NCBI GenBank assembly: GCA_934045075.1
Contig: OW203732.1
Coordinates: 5,931,501 to 5,995,500, forward strand
Direction of reading: 5' to 3'
DNA from: Yponomeuta sedellus
Lineage: Eukaryota > Arthropoda > Insecta > Lepidoptera > Yponomeutidae
Length of the DNA stretch: 64,000 nucleotides
Below, in pieces: positions 34,262-44,879 of the stretch (position 1 is the first letter of the stretch; each line of letters opens with the position of its first letter). Made by a program: the position numbers and the translations under genes. The notes below the pieces were generated by a model, which made no database searches, was not told where the DNA came from, and saw only the letters and a list, made by a program, of their open reading frames with translations.

Positions 34262-34528
34262 ATTAAATAAATTAATAATAAATATAAATAAATATTCATG
34301 GACATATTACACAGATCTCGTAAGCCCTATACTAAGTACAACTAAATGACTTGTGTTATAGGTGCTAACTCGACAATAAATATAATACAATAAATACATA
34401 GATAACATCCAAGACCCGAGACAAACTAGAAAAGTTATTTACCTAGTTTGACCCGGCCGGGGATCGAAACCGAGACCTTCGGTTTTACAGTCAGCGTGCC
34501 AAACCGCTGCGCCACCGAGGCCGTCAAA
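34262..34528 (-). repeat. tRNA-derived SINE (GGCCGGG family)
   Basis: Near full-length copy with the head CGGTGGCGCAGCGG and T-arm GGTTTCGATCCCCGGCCGGG on the minus strand. Confidence 0.82.
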
Positions 34529-34759
34529 ATTGTAATCCGTGAATTGTAGTTCTATGAAACAGAAACAGCTAGGCCCCTGTGATCATGTTTAATCTACTTA
34601 CGCCTCTACTACATGATTTCTACATCTCTGTGCTATAAAAGCATGTAATACATGTTCCGTTGTAGAGCATAGATCATTTCCATTTAGTATAAGAAACATT
34701 ATCTAAATCACAGATTCCCAAAGTGGTTGATATCGTACACACCCCAATATCTTATATAT

Positions 34760-34870
34760 AATTCTAATTTCTACTGTACATGTCATTGAACTCCTCCTAA
34801 ACGGCTGGACTGATTTGAATGATTTTTTTGTATGCGTTTGGGTTGCGCCCTGGATGGTTTAGAATTATAA
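34760..34870 (+). repeat. Short dispersed repeat (CTAAACGGCTGGACTGATTT)
   Basis: Inverted copy of 14980-15085. Confidence 0.65.
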
Positions 34871-34954
34871 ATGATCTGGATTTTGAATAAATTATACTCT
34901 GAATAGGTAAAACCATTTCATTACATTTCATGCACCTTATCAATATTCATATTT

Positions 34955-35680
34955 GCAGCGACTACCCGTCTCACTCTTCCTTCAGCAGCTCTCTATCGTC
35001 GGTTGTCTGGATGAAATTGCTCTAAGCAATAAGGCTAAAATTTTACTGTACTTGCACTTTACTTGTACTGTACTTGTACTGTACTTGTACTGTACTTGTA
35101 CTGTACTTGTACTGTACTTGTACTGTACTTGTACTGTACTTGTACTGTACTTGTACTGTACTTGTACTGTACTTGTACTGTACTTGTACTGTACTTGTAC
35201 TGTACTTGTACTGTACTTGTACTGTACTTGTACTGTACTTGTACTGTACTTGTACTGTACTTGTACTGTACTTGTACTGTACTTGTACTGTACTTGTACT
35301 GTACTTGTACTGTACTTGTACTATACTTGTACTGTACTTGTACTGTACTTGTACTGTACTTGTACTGTACTTGTACTGTACTTGTACTGTACTTGTACTG
35401 TACTTGTAATGTACTTGTACTGTACTTGTACTGTACTTGTACTGTACTTGTACTGTACTTGTACTGTACTTGTACTGTACTTGTACTGTACTTGTACTGT
35501 ACTTGTACTGTACTTGTACTGTACTTGTACTGTACTTGTACTGTACTTGTACTGTACTTGTACTGTACTTGTACTGCACTTGTACTGTACTTCTACGGTA
35601 CTTGTACTGTACTTGTACGGTAAATATTTTTTGGTTTGTTTTCCTATAATATTCTTATCTTATCATATCATAGAGAAATT
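34955..35680 (+). repeat. Retroposon interrupted by an 11-bp minisatellite
   Basis: The 5' part (TCGTCGGTTGTCTGGATGAA, AAGCAATAAGGCTAAAA) belongs to the AATAAAGAATATTCT family. After the array comes a tail like TTTTCCTATAATATTCTTATC. The array replaces the short CTTGTACTGTACTG present in the copy at 20320-20480. Confidence 0.75.
35061..35619 (+). repeat. (ACTTGTACTGT)n minisatellite, about 51 units
   Basis: 559 bp of an 11-bp unit with a few point variants (CTATAC near 35320, TTGTAATG near 35406, CTGCAC near 35576, TTCTACGG near 35591). Because 11 is not a multiple of 3 and no frame has a stop, all frames look open on both strands; none is a gene. Confidence 0.97.
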
Positions 35681-36145
35681 GTAGACCATGTCTAACCTTA
35701 CTTAATTAGGTTACGGGTCGGACTTTTGAACTAAAATGTAAAGGTTGGTGACTGTACATCGGCCTGGATCTAGTCCACCTACGATCACGGAGGTCGTGGG
35801 TTTGACTCCCGCTAGGGGAAATAATATTAATTGGCCTATTCACGTAATGAGATGATTTATGCAGCGTCCAGTGACATTTTCACTCACACTAGATGGCTGA
35901 AGGGACCACTCGGATAGATTTAATTTACGTATAAAAATTCATCATTGTGAAAACTTTAGGTTTACTCCATTGTCGTTAAATAACTTAGTTTCAGAATTAA
36001 GAGATTATGTGTAACTAAAACTCCACCAAATGGCCTCTCTCACCAGATTAAAAAATCATAATTAATACCACTCTGAAACGTCCCACATTCTATGTAATAT
36101 CTTTATACCCGCTCTGAAAAGTTCCCACAAATATATATTGCGAAT
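35681..36145. other. Repeat scraps
   Basis: A tRNA-like T-arm trace (GGTCGTGGGTTTGACTCCCG, 35793-35812) and a copy of the GCGTCCAGTG repeat at 35838-35915. No gene. Confidence 0.45.
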
Positions 36146-36352
36146 GTGAGTGGAAGGACTGGTAAGGGACGTCCCAGGCGGACATACATCGACCAAATAG
36201 GGGATGTATTAGCAAAGGGAAAGATAAAAAGTACCCGGAACCGGCGTGCGTGCATGCAACGACTTATGAACATTGATGAAGCAAAGGTGATCTGTCAGGA
36301 TCGTGGCAAGTGGCAGTCCCTGGTCTCTGTCTACCCCTCTGGGATACAGGCG
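36146..36352 (+). pseudogene. LINE polymerase C-terminal relic
   Basis: About 69 codons resemble the C-terminus of endonuclease/reverse-transcriptase proteins of jockey- or RTE-like LINEs: [13 protein letters not shown], then [25 protein letters not shown] and a final VYPSG. The frame is open but isolated: no RT core lies upstream. It is an old 5'-truncated insertion, not a host gene. Confidence 0.7.
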
Positions 36353-36399
36353 TGAGGTTATGTATGTGTATGTGAAAAGTCTTAAAGTCCCACACTCTA

Positions 36400-36807
36400 C
36401 GTTACGCTTTTACAAACATTACACCAGTCGTAAGTATGCGAGTCACAACAGCCCCGGCATTCCCACGCTGTGGCGTGGTGGTAGGAAGTGCATCCGTGAA
36501 CCACGCCATAGTTTGTAAGACCTACTTAAAATTCAACGGTGAGACGGTTTCCACACTTACCCTGTTTCTCGCGAGCTCGTCATACGCCCGACAGATGTCA
36601 TCAGTAGACCAATAAGCATACAAAAGAATAACTGACAGCTGCAGCAACTGTTTGTGTACTTATTAGAAACCAGGAATTAAATAATTCATAGTTGGATTAC
36701 TTAGGGTACCAGCCCTACAACTAAATTAGGGATGCAATTTTTTTTCTACCTTACTTAATTTTTCTCGTTTACAATAGTACCTATGGTGTATCGTTGGAAT
36801 CGACTTA
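36400..36807. other. No recognisable gene
   Basis: No coding-like ORF or shared repeat. Confidence 0.4.
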
Positions 36808-36929
36808 AACCCTTGTATGTCCCCACTGCTGGAGCACGGGCCTCTCACTGCGTCGCAGGAAGTTAGGCCATACTCCACCACGGTGGCCGATTCCGGGTTG
36901 GTGGTGGATTGTAAGGCAGTGGCGGGCTT
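36808..36929 (-). repeat. 5S-derived SINE, 3' fragment
   Basis: TGTATGTCCCCACTGCTGG to GGTGGATTGTAAGGCAGTGG; it ends exactly where the Ty3/gypsy fragment begins. Confidence 0.75.
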
Positions 36930-37165
36930 ACGGCAGAAGGGAGCTCTTGGGTGTGGTGAAAACGTTACAACACTTCAGCAAATATCTCCTTGGCACGCGA
37001 TATACGCTTCGCACTGACCATGCCGCCCTAAAGTGGTTACAATTTAAAAATCCAGAGGGGCAAGTTGCTCGATGGATTTCCATGCGCAGCGGAAAGGCGC
37101 ATGGAAATGCTGACGCACTGTCAAGAAGGCCGTGTCCGGAAGACTGCAAGCACTGTGTCTTTTAA
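36930..37165 (+). pseudogene. Ty3/gypsy RNase H fragment with internal deletion
   Basis: The frame shows the end of a Ty3/gypsy-type RNase H: RRELLGVVKTLQHFSKYLLG, RTDHAALKWLQF and NPEGQVARWI, then GKAHGNADALSRRPC. The stretch normally separating ARWI from the final GxxHxNADALSR block is deleted. No LTRs, protease, integrase or gag are nearby. A dead relic of an LTR retrotransposon. Confidence 0.8.
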
Positions 37166-37166
37166 A

Positions 37167-37436
37167 CTATTGCCATAGGGTTCAAAGTCATAGTCAGAAT
37201 GTCCCCTTAAAATGTTGCTAACGTATTCGATATGCTTAAAGCTTATGTATCGAGTGTAATAATCCAAAAAGCCATGGGCTATATTGTCAAGGGATGATGA
37301 GGGTGGCTGGCGTAAGCCTGAGCTCTATTGATGGGTACATAGCTGAGAGATTAACTTTACCATTTTTTTAAGCTATTGTCACAGGGATCAAATCATAGTA
37401 AAAATGCCCTTTTAAAATTTTGCCAACGTATTAGAC
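37167..37436 (+). repeat. Diverged direct repeat, about 65 bp, 205 bp apart
   Basis: 37167-37231 (CATAGGGTTCAAAGTCATAG, GCTAACGTATTCGA) is similar to 37372-37436 (CACAGGGATCAAATCATAG, GCCAACGTATTAGA). It directly follows the gypsy fragment and may derive from the same element. Confidence 0.5.
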
Positions 37437-37549
37437 GTTAGCGCGAGAACACTTTTTTATTTTTAGAAACTTGTGCTTCTTTACGATTTTCGTGTGTGCA
37501 ATAAAGGATAAAGTAAGTAAAGTACATTTGTGGATTTGATAATAATGTC

Positions 37550-37745
37550 TTCCACACAAGACAATCACTTGACCCAAACTAGGGTACCAGGAACTCTGGT
37601 AACCAGGCAAGGACGTCACAAACATGAAAATATACCCAGACTAAGGCCACTTGTGCAAATGTACGATGGCGCTCAGTGGGAGTCAAACCTACGACCTCCG
37701 TCTTGGTACCCAAGCGCCTTAACTTCTAGACCAACGAGCCAGTTA
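37550..37745 (-). repeat. tRNA-derived SINE, second kind
   Basis: Counterpart of 3690-3870. The minus-strand head contains GGTCGTAGGTTTGACTCCCA, and the plus strand contains CAAGGACGTCACAAACATGA. Confidence 0.6.
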
Positions 37746-37880
37746 TAGTAGCAATACCATTCGCTAACTGTGAAAACATCGCGAGGAAACCTGACTGTCA
37801 GAGGTGTTCAAATGCCTCAGCGCTTGAAATTGCTAATCAGCGGTGGGCACGCGTGGTGATTAAGCCCATACTCTCAGCAA
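37746..37880. repeat. Dispersed repeat (GCGAGGAAACCTGACTGTCA)
   Basis: Copy of the GTGAGGAAACC family, with TTCAAATGCCTCAGCGCTTG and GGTGGGCACGCGTGGTG. Confidence 0.7.
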
Positions 37881-38920
37881 GGGGACGTTTAAAAAATGAC
37901 GTGACTCTGTGTCTTGTAGTGTACTAAACCAAAAGAACAATGGACGAGATTGGCAGGGGACCGAAGGTGGTCGGAGTTAGAGCAGGTTTTTTTGGTGTGC
38001 TGCATCAAATACGTACATTTTATTATGGCAAGTTGTAATAGGGACTAAAATTACTTACACTGAATTCTGAACTCGGCTTTGTTAGCTTATTATTATGTTG
38101 CAAAATTTCATAGAAAAAGCAGCGACCGTAACGTTGTTTGTGTACAGTCGACAGCACATGATAAGACCTGCAGATAACTTGAAGAAAAATCCTCGCAGTC
38201 GGGTTGAGCTTGCGATGGACAATTAGACAAATAAAAATAATATTTTTTTAGGTCTTGTTTTCGATTCCCGTTGGTGGCTGCCATACATGTACGAGTGGCC
38301 TCAGTCTGGTGTATTTCCAAGTTTTTAATGTAAGGAGTAAGGACCTGATACCTATTACTAGCACAGCAACATTGCACGAACTAAATAGGTCATGTGATTC
38401 AGACGTTGTACCACTGGATTGTGTTCTGTGAAAGAAGATACTTTGACCAATGTCCGAAGAATTTAAATATCTCGCGCCCCACCCCGACGATACAACCCTA
38501 AATAAGTATGTATTTGCGAAGTCAAAGTTATTTGTCAGGCATTATAGCTTCACATCCGTTCACTCTACTTAAATTTGATACGGGCTAACGGTTTACGTTC
38601 TCGCGACTGTGCAGTCAGCGATAGTCAATAGTGGCATCTGTACAGTAGCTCTTATGGTGAGAAGCATAAGTGTCAGTACTCAATATCAATCAATAGACAA
38701 AGGGCCCGTTTCGCTAAGTAAATAGATAATTGTAGCGTTCACATTTCCCGGAAAAGATCGTGATGGAACGTTACTCAAGTATTTACTTAGCAAAATTCTC
38801 AATTCAGAACCCGGCCCAGAGTGTATTATTATTGGCGATGTAGAGGTATTTATATATATAAAATTCTTCTAATCGCGATTAGGTATTTATTGAGAAAATT
38901 ACCTTAAGACTTAGACAGAT
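37881..38920. other. No gene; repeat scraps
   Basis: A tRNA-like trace (TTTTCGATTCCCGTTGGTGG near 38254) and a 70-bp segment at 38350-38420 (ACGAACTAAATAGGTCATGT, CAGACGTTGTACCACTGG). The latter is found inverted at 41640-41700. Confidence 0.45.
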
Positions 38921-39075
38921 AGATAGAATATTCTTTATTGCATGTACACCGGGGATTACGTAAGAGACTTATAAAATAACAGGACAGTACAAGTGGTGGC
39001 CTTATTACTAAAAGTAATGTCTTCCAGACAACCATTGACGGAAACGAAGAAACGGAAACTAAAATACGGGTAGTC
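38921..39075 (-). repeat. Retroposon with AATAAAGAATATTCT end, short tail
   Basis: Inverted copy of 20320-20480, with only about three ATCT units in its tail. It shows the unexpanded state of the microsatellite. Confidence 0.8.
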
Positions 39076-39089
39076 GGCGCTACTAAACA

Positions 39090-39250
39090 ATATATTTTTT
39101 TACGTAGCCTCTATGTTTGTGTCCTAATGCTAGGCAAAGGCCTCCCCCAATTCAGTCCAGACTTTCCTGTCCTGGGCCACCTCAGACCACTCTGGCAGAT
39201 GGTTGTCGAAATTATCTCTACACCGTCTTCTAAGCCGGCCTCGATTTGGA
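39090..39250 (-). repeat. Dispersed repeat (GCTAGGCAAAGGCCTCCCCC)
   Basis: The sequence has the style of a common lepidopteran repeat. No second copy of equal quality lies in the window; 47290-47400 is a distant relative. Confidence 0.4.
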
Positions 39251-39814
39251 TGTCATATTATTATTAGATATTATGATATTAGATAACATATTATTTTATA
39301 GTTAATTACCTTAATTCCTGACGTCTGGGAAACGTTACAGTTGCCGTGGTGACGGGTAGACTGAAGTGAAGTGGCGAGTACAGTCAATCAAGCGAGGGGT
39401 GAGGGTAGGTGCTAGTACCCTCAAGTCACATTTAGTTTTTCGCAGAGGGCCGACTCACAACACTCATTAGTTTCACGGAGACGTCCGGTGATAAGGCGCA
39501 TGATTTGTATTTACAGTCTATTTATTCTTACTTGTCGAATTTAGTAAACAAGATTCTAACCTTAAAATTGAGATTAGATGCCTAAACTAGACATTTTCTC
39601 GCAAATTCATGAACTACCATGAACTATGTTTATAAAATTGGCAGTGTGTTATCTAAAAGAGTGTTCCAGGCTACTTCATTTATGGAAATATGGCAGTTTT
39701 GGACTAAAAAGTCACAGTTTAAGGGTAGAATCTTATTTACTAAATTGGACAAGTAAGAGAAAATAGACTTTACCTAGAACTGAACCCCTAATGCTTGGAG
39801 GCTTGAAACCTTTT
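39251..39814. other. No recognisable gene
   Basis: No coding-like ORF or shared repeat. Confidence 0.4.
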
Positions 39815-40075
39815 TTAAAAACCTATTTAGAGGCTAAAAATTCCACCTCTGGCTAACCGTGCCAGCGCTCTCCCAACTGAGCTAATGGGCGATTTACCGG
39901 CATCAGTGAAATTTCGAATCTCTTTACAATATTCCCTGTATTACGTACAGGCAGCAATATCTGGCTGAAGTAATTTGCATCACTTGAGCCCCGACTACCT
40001 TACTTTGCAGTTAGGTTTTATATCGGAATGATATTGCTGTACCCACATGATTATAATATACCTGTCATCTCTATT
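39815..40075 (-). repeat. tRNA-Ile-like SINE lacking the T-arm
   Basis: Minus-strand copy in which the tail (CTATTTAGAGGCTAAAAATT) is joined directly to ACCTCTGGCTAACCG; the B-box/T-arm is deleted. The leader and body (GTATTACGTACAGGCAGCAA, TACTTTGCAGTTAGG) are kept. Confidence 0.8.
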
Positions 40076-42294
40076 GAAATTCTCGTGTTTATTTTTATTT
40101 CAATTGCTTCCCGAACCATCGTGCATCGTATGAGGTTGTTATTTCGAAAAACTTGTAACGCGTCACCGCATCTGTAAGTATAAGTTTACAACCGATTAGG
40201 TTTTCCAATAATTTTACGCGCTATTAACCGTTACCACGAACAAAGGACTCCGTCACTTCGTCCCTATTACTTCATCGAATTTATGTGTTTGTTTTTTTCC
40301 GCTTGTCCGATGATGTAGGTGTACTTATTTATTGCAGCGGGTATAGTATCTAATCAGAAGGTCGATTTAAAGCAAAAGCGTTCTAAATAACATTATTAAC
40401 CATTGCCACGAACAAAGCACTTGGTCAACATTACTTCATCGAATTTATTATGAAAATAAGGAACTTTATTTGATGAGAACATAAGTATTGTATGGAATCA
40501 GACGTTACTTTGCGGAAGTCCATAGTAGCATTAAAATGGGAAAATTACTTTGCTGAATTCCGCCAAAACATTTTTTACATTTTTAATTTTCACATTTTAA
40601 TGTTAGAACATAAGTAGGTAAATATATAATACAGATATTTATGTGTCATGTTTTGTCTTATAAAGCGTTATGAAATGTTGCGAAGAAAATAATAATAATA
40701 TATATGTCAATTTCTTAAAATAACGCTATACAAAAATTATATTGTGTTTGTTTTTTTTCCGATCTTTAAAAAGATGAATAAAAATGTAGGTGTACTTATT
40801 TATTACAGAGGGCATAGGTAGCTAAGCAGAAGGACGATTTAACGTGAACACATTCTAGCTCTTGAACAACAGGTAAACCTTTACATTTCCGTGCCAAAGT
40901 CTTAAGGCGACGTAACAGATTAGAGCGCACTATTATTACAACTATTTGCAATGCCATTGTTCTATTTACCACATGAGGGCAGTCGTGTCTGCCCACTATA
41001 ACTCCCAGAAATGTGGGAATCCTTCCTAGCCTGCCAGTAGATATATGTGGAACAGGTGAATTGTAACTACCTCACACACATGTAGGTACTCTAACTTCTT
41101 GAGTGCTTTGTTTTTTTTTCGTTTGTCATTTTTCTTTCCTTGCACATAGTATTTTGTTTGTTCAGTCTTTGTTTCTGTGGTTTTTTTTTTAAATTATTTC
41201 TTATTATTTTAAATTTTGAAAACAAAATAAAAATAAGGATCATATGTAGCCCAAGGTACTTGTCATGTGCCACCCCTCAGCCTGACCCCAGGGCAGGTCG
41301 ACGACTCATCTAAAAAAACTTCCACAACTCCCGTTATGGAAGTGCACATTGACACAACTTATTCCAATCTATCCCATCTGCCACCCCTATTACACATAAA
41401 ATCTACAGATGGCACTAAAACTTAAAAACTGGCCAAGGGAGAGTCGCACGCGCGCACCGAGGGTTCTGGAGGTACCAACTCACTTTTTTGTAAATATGTG
41501 AAGTATTTAGTGGGTCGACCCGCCTTTGACTTGGTCTTTTTTATTATCTGTTTAGAATATATCAAATCAAATCATTTATTTTGACAAAAATCAACATCAC
41601 ATACTGTTAGACAGAGTATACCTAGAACTAAATGTCATTTTTTTCCAGTAGTACAACGTCTGAATCACATGACCTATTTAGTTCGGGCATTGTTGCTATC
41701 AAATTATTATATATTTCCTATTATACATTTCTTTAATCATGGGGGACTTTAAGATTATAATAAGTCCCTCAATCACACCAAGTTTGTTGCCTATTGTTTT
41801 AACATTTTTTGTCGATAATGCATAAACAAAAAAGCTGTTGCTGTATGGAATAATACCCTTGTATTATTTTTTTCAAACTGATGTTGGTTGGAGTTTGTAA
41901 TTCAACTACAAGTTTTGTTATTTCTCTTTCCATTATTTTATTTTCGGTTCTTTTTATATATACCTAGTGACGCTGTTTGAAAACCTACTACACCCACTGA
42001 AACCAGCCGATCTTCTGTAGCACAGATATTCAGTGACAACCGTGACGTGCAGTCACGTCATCATGACTACCGAATTAGCAATTCGGAGAGACACAACAAT
42101 CGCTTTTACGACAATCTGGCGGCGGCACTGAATCATTGGCACGTGGACAAAAAAAATTAACCCCACACTACGCAAGTGGCCGGCCGACGCACGCGGCGCC
42201 AACGCAGTGGGATAAAATGAGGTACTTTACTCCGATGGCCAGCATAATCAGCCAATTCTTTTAGAGAGAGTAGGTAGCCCCATCGAAATTAAAT
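40076..42294. other. No gene recognised
   Basis: A long AT-rich stretch. It holds a fragment related to the repeat at 22805-23110 (40491-40620), a CAAATCAAATCATTTATTTTG retroposon trace near 41565 and the inverted 70-bp segment at 41640-41700. Minus-strand ORFs at 40796-40996 and 41091-41273 have no coding character. Confidence 0.4.
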
Positions 42295-42450
42295 AAAATG
42301 AAAAGGTTTTATTCAAAGTAGCGCAGAAACTGCGGCTTAATGAACGCTACAATTCAAACTAGTTGTCTATTTCAAAAATTAATCAGAAGAGAAAAAAATT
42401 ACAAAGAAACTCCAAACATAGTCTTTTCAAAGTCCTTAATTAACCGAGTT
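42295..42450 (-). repeat. Dispersed retroposon (GCGCAGAAACTGCGG family)
   Basis: Close to 18240-18380. Contains AAATGAAAAGGTTTTATTCA, GTAGCGCAGAAACTGCGG and CAAAGTCCTTAATTAACCGA. Confidence 0.75.
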
Positions 42451-43729
42451 TACATAATTATTATAAAACATAGAACTCATGCATTGTACTGGCTCATTGT
42501 CATTTAAATAATCCTTTTTGTTATAGTAGGCCTTTTGGCACAAAGTGTTTTTAACACAATTTTTGAACCGCGTTTCAGGCAAGCTTAATAATTATATACT
42601 TATTCAGGAATTTTATTATAGAAGCGTATACCCCATGCAGGATGTATTAACGTTTGCCAGCCTAATTTCTAGTAAGTATTTACATTGTGTCGGCTACCTA
42701 AAGTTTTATAGTTACAGATATTTTTCCTGTCGTACATAATCTTTTCATGGATATTTTAACTGGCAACTGTCAGGATGTTAGAGATTGGCGAATCAATTTG
42801 GTACACCTATACCTGCGGCAACAGTAGACATAGACCAACTGTTAGACTGACGACAGACTGATTGTCTATTCGATGGATTGACGGACCAGACTGACGGATA
42901 TACGAATATTTTGATGCTTCATCAGTCTGGCATCAATCCGAGCTTGATCAAGGTCACGAGCTGAACTGGCGCCAGACTGAACGTGTAAACTCCGTCTTAG
43001 GGTTCCGTTTTTCATTTGGAGGTACAGAAAACTAAAAAGTATCCATCCAGACGAAGTGGTAGAATTAAATTTACAAAATTTATCCTAAGCCAATAAAAGC
43101 GGCCCAAAACGCACGCGCATGCTCAGTTTTTTTTATTATTAAAAACAGAAAATCTCGGTCTCTCCTCTTATTAAACCGTCAGCGTCAGAGACGGCTAGCC
43201 TGTGTCTCATAATAACAATACCTATGTATAGTTTATTACTACAATTCGATATTCATTGCATGGATTACGTCTTTTTGCTTTTCAATAAACTTTGAAATGT
43301 AGGTACGGATTGTCATAGGAAACCATGAATTGTATGAAATAGGGCCCAGCCCTTGTATTACGTAACTTTCCACTCTAACGGGTTACGCATTTAGACGACT
43401 CATGTCAAATTATGTATATATCTGACAGTTCGGAGTTGGCTAAATCAGACGACTCCGTAGAGTAGAGGACTTACGTGATCGAACCCTCCTGGGACGCTCC
43501 GCTCCGCAATAAAGGTTATCAAAAGTCGGCTTTCCGAGTGAGATATTGGGTCGAGATTCACTTCTTTCCATCCACCCCATGTGATATTCCAAGAAGCAAT
43601 AACACTCACGTACCAACGTCAAAATCTATTTACATCAACATAATAAAGCTAGGTACTGTTATAAAATTACACTGCATTTTTTTATTAGTTTTTTTCTTAC
43701 TAGGTCCCAAGTGACGGATAAAGTAAACG
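42451..43729. other. No gene recognised
   Basis: No coding-like ORF. 42800-42990 is rich in CAGACTGA-type motifs but has no clear repeat period. Confidence 0.4.
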
Positions 43730-43845
43730 TTGCCGACCAAGGCGGAGATGGCGGGACCACATCTCAAACTTTTGGGATGGCAGGGAATAGCCGAAGACAA
43801 AGAGGAGTGGAGAGCTAAAGGCCTTTGCCCGCAGTGAGACACTAC
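43730..43845 (+). pseudogene. LINE polymerase C-terminal relic, frameshifted
   Basis: RRWRDHISNFWDG in one frame is followed, after a shift, by AEDKEEWRAKGLCPQ and a stop. This order (W-R-D ... W ... A-D-W-R) is the usual end of jockey/RTE-type LINE proteins. Old and non-functional. Confidence 0.5.
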
Positions 43846-43965
43846 ACCGGCTAATTTAAAAATAAAAGTCTCGTGTGTCTATGGCTAAAGCACTTTATTT
43901 TAAAATTTATCCAAACAGTTGCGGCCCACAATATTGCGACGCTGACTGAGCTATCACTTTATTGA

Positions 43966-44088
43966 TTAGATCATCCTGAGTGCAGAGGTAAGGGTACGCA
44001 GGGCACCATGAGGCTGGGCGCATGCTGAGACGCAGGCGACGCAGCACAGTTCAGAACAGGGCAGGGCAGTTGAGGCAGACATTGGCAT
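43966..44088 (-). CDS. Possible 40-aa cysteine-rich ORF with poly(A) signal
   Basis: A GC-rich island in AT-rich DNA. The minus-strand ORF starts MPMSASTALPCSELCCVACV and has five Cys in 15 residues. The poly(A) signal AATAAA (43958-43963) follows the stop at once. A second minus-strand frame over the same DNA (…AACQCLPQLPCPVLNC…) also looks Cys/Pro-rich but has no ATG. It may be a small relative of the cysteine-rich genes, a terminal exon, or chance. Confidence 0.2.
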   Translation of the reverse strand: MPMSASTALPCSELCCVACVSACAQPHGALRTLTSALRMI

Positions 44089-44346
44089 GCTGCGACGCAG
44101 CTATTCGCTTCCTAGCTCGTCCATCAATGGTCTTAGTCCTAGAAGGTCCATCCTCAAAGAAGAACCGCAGGCAGTTCAGATTGTCACATGTCTAACTGAA
44201 TGTCTAAAGTGTTCACAGCCTCAGCGCTTGTTTCTACGCAATAGGCAGCGTGATAGATAATGTATGATTTTCATATTGGTAATTAATGACCAACGAGGTC
44301 ATTACCAGCAAGGAGAATTGATTCTCCTTGTTACCAATATGGAAAT

Positions 44347-44655
44347 TATTTTTAATGCACTAACCCGTGCTGAGGACAATTTAAAAAACCTAGGTATTTC
44401 TAAGAGGCTAAAAATTCCACCCATGCCGGGACTCTAAAGCCAGGTTTTCACGGTCTTAGTACGCTCGGACCGAGTGGGCCATACGAGTAAACTATTGCAT
44501 CTGATTGGACGGTTTTTCGTGACGACATCAAAAGACCGTGCACTAAGAAAGAGTCCACTAAGACTGTGAAAACGCGGCTTTACCCGCGACCTCTGGCTAA
44601 CCGTGTGTTCGGGTCCCGGCATGGGAGTTTTTAGCCTCTAAATAGGTTTTTAAAG
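44347..44655. repeat. Inverted SINE pair carrying a nested MITE
   Basis: A minus copy of the tRNA-Ile-like SINE (44347-44434, continuing 44583-44603) is interrupted by a small MITE. It meets a plus copy (44605-44655, GGGTCCCGGCATGGGAG... TAGCCTCTAAATAGG) head to head. Confidence 0.75.
44435..44582. mobile_element. 148-bp MITE, ends TAAAGCC...GGCTTTA
   Basis: Terminal inverted repeats of 25 bp with 22 matches (left TAAAGCCAGGTTTTCACGGT, right the complement with GCG and ACAG variants). It lies inside the SINE T-arm, so it is younger than the SINE. No coding sequence. Superfamily unknown. Confidence 0.7.
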
Positions 44656-44704
44656 TATGGAAATTGTACGCAAAACAACTTTCATTATTGTATATCCTTA
44701 TATT

Positions 44705-44870
44705 CGATGAGCACCCGTCTTAATTTCTTATCCGGCAATATTTCCGATATAGGGTTCCTGGAAAAAAAATGCTATCAGCAATAAGGCCGCCAATAGTACC
44801 TCTTATTTTGTAACTGTTGTCTCTGTATTAATTATTTTCTGGTGCAACAATAGTGTTCTTATCTTTTCTT
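44705..44870 (+). repeat. Retroposon of the AATAAAGAATATTCT family, diverged
   Basis: Contains CGATATAGGGTTCCTGG, GCTATCAGCAATAAGGCCGC and a tail running into TTCTTATCTTTTCTTATC. Confidence 0.65.
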
Positions 44871-44879
44871 ATCTTACAT

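Noticed and set aside
34953..35684. Long open frames on both strands (CTVLVLYLY and KYSTSTVQVQY repeats)
   Set aside because: All come from the 11-bp minisatellite, which lacks stops in every frame.
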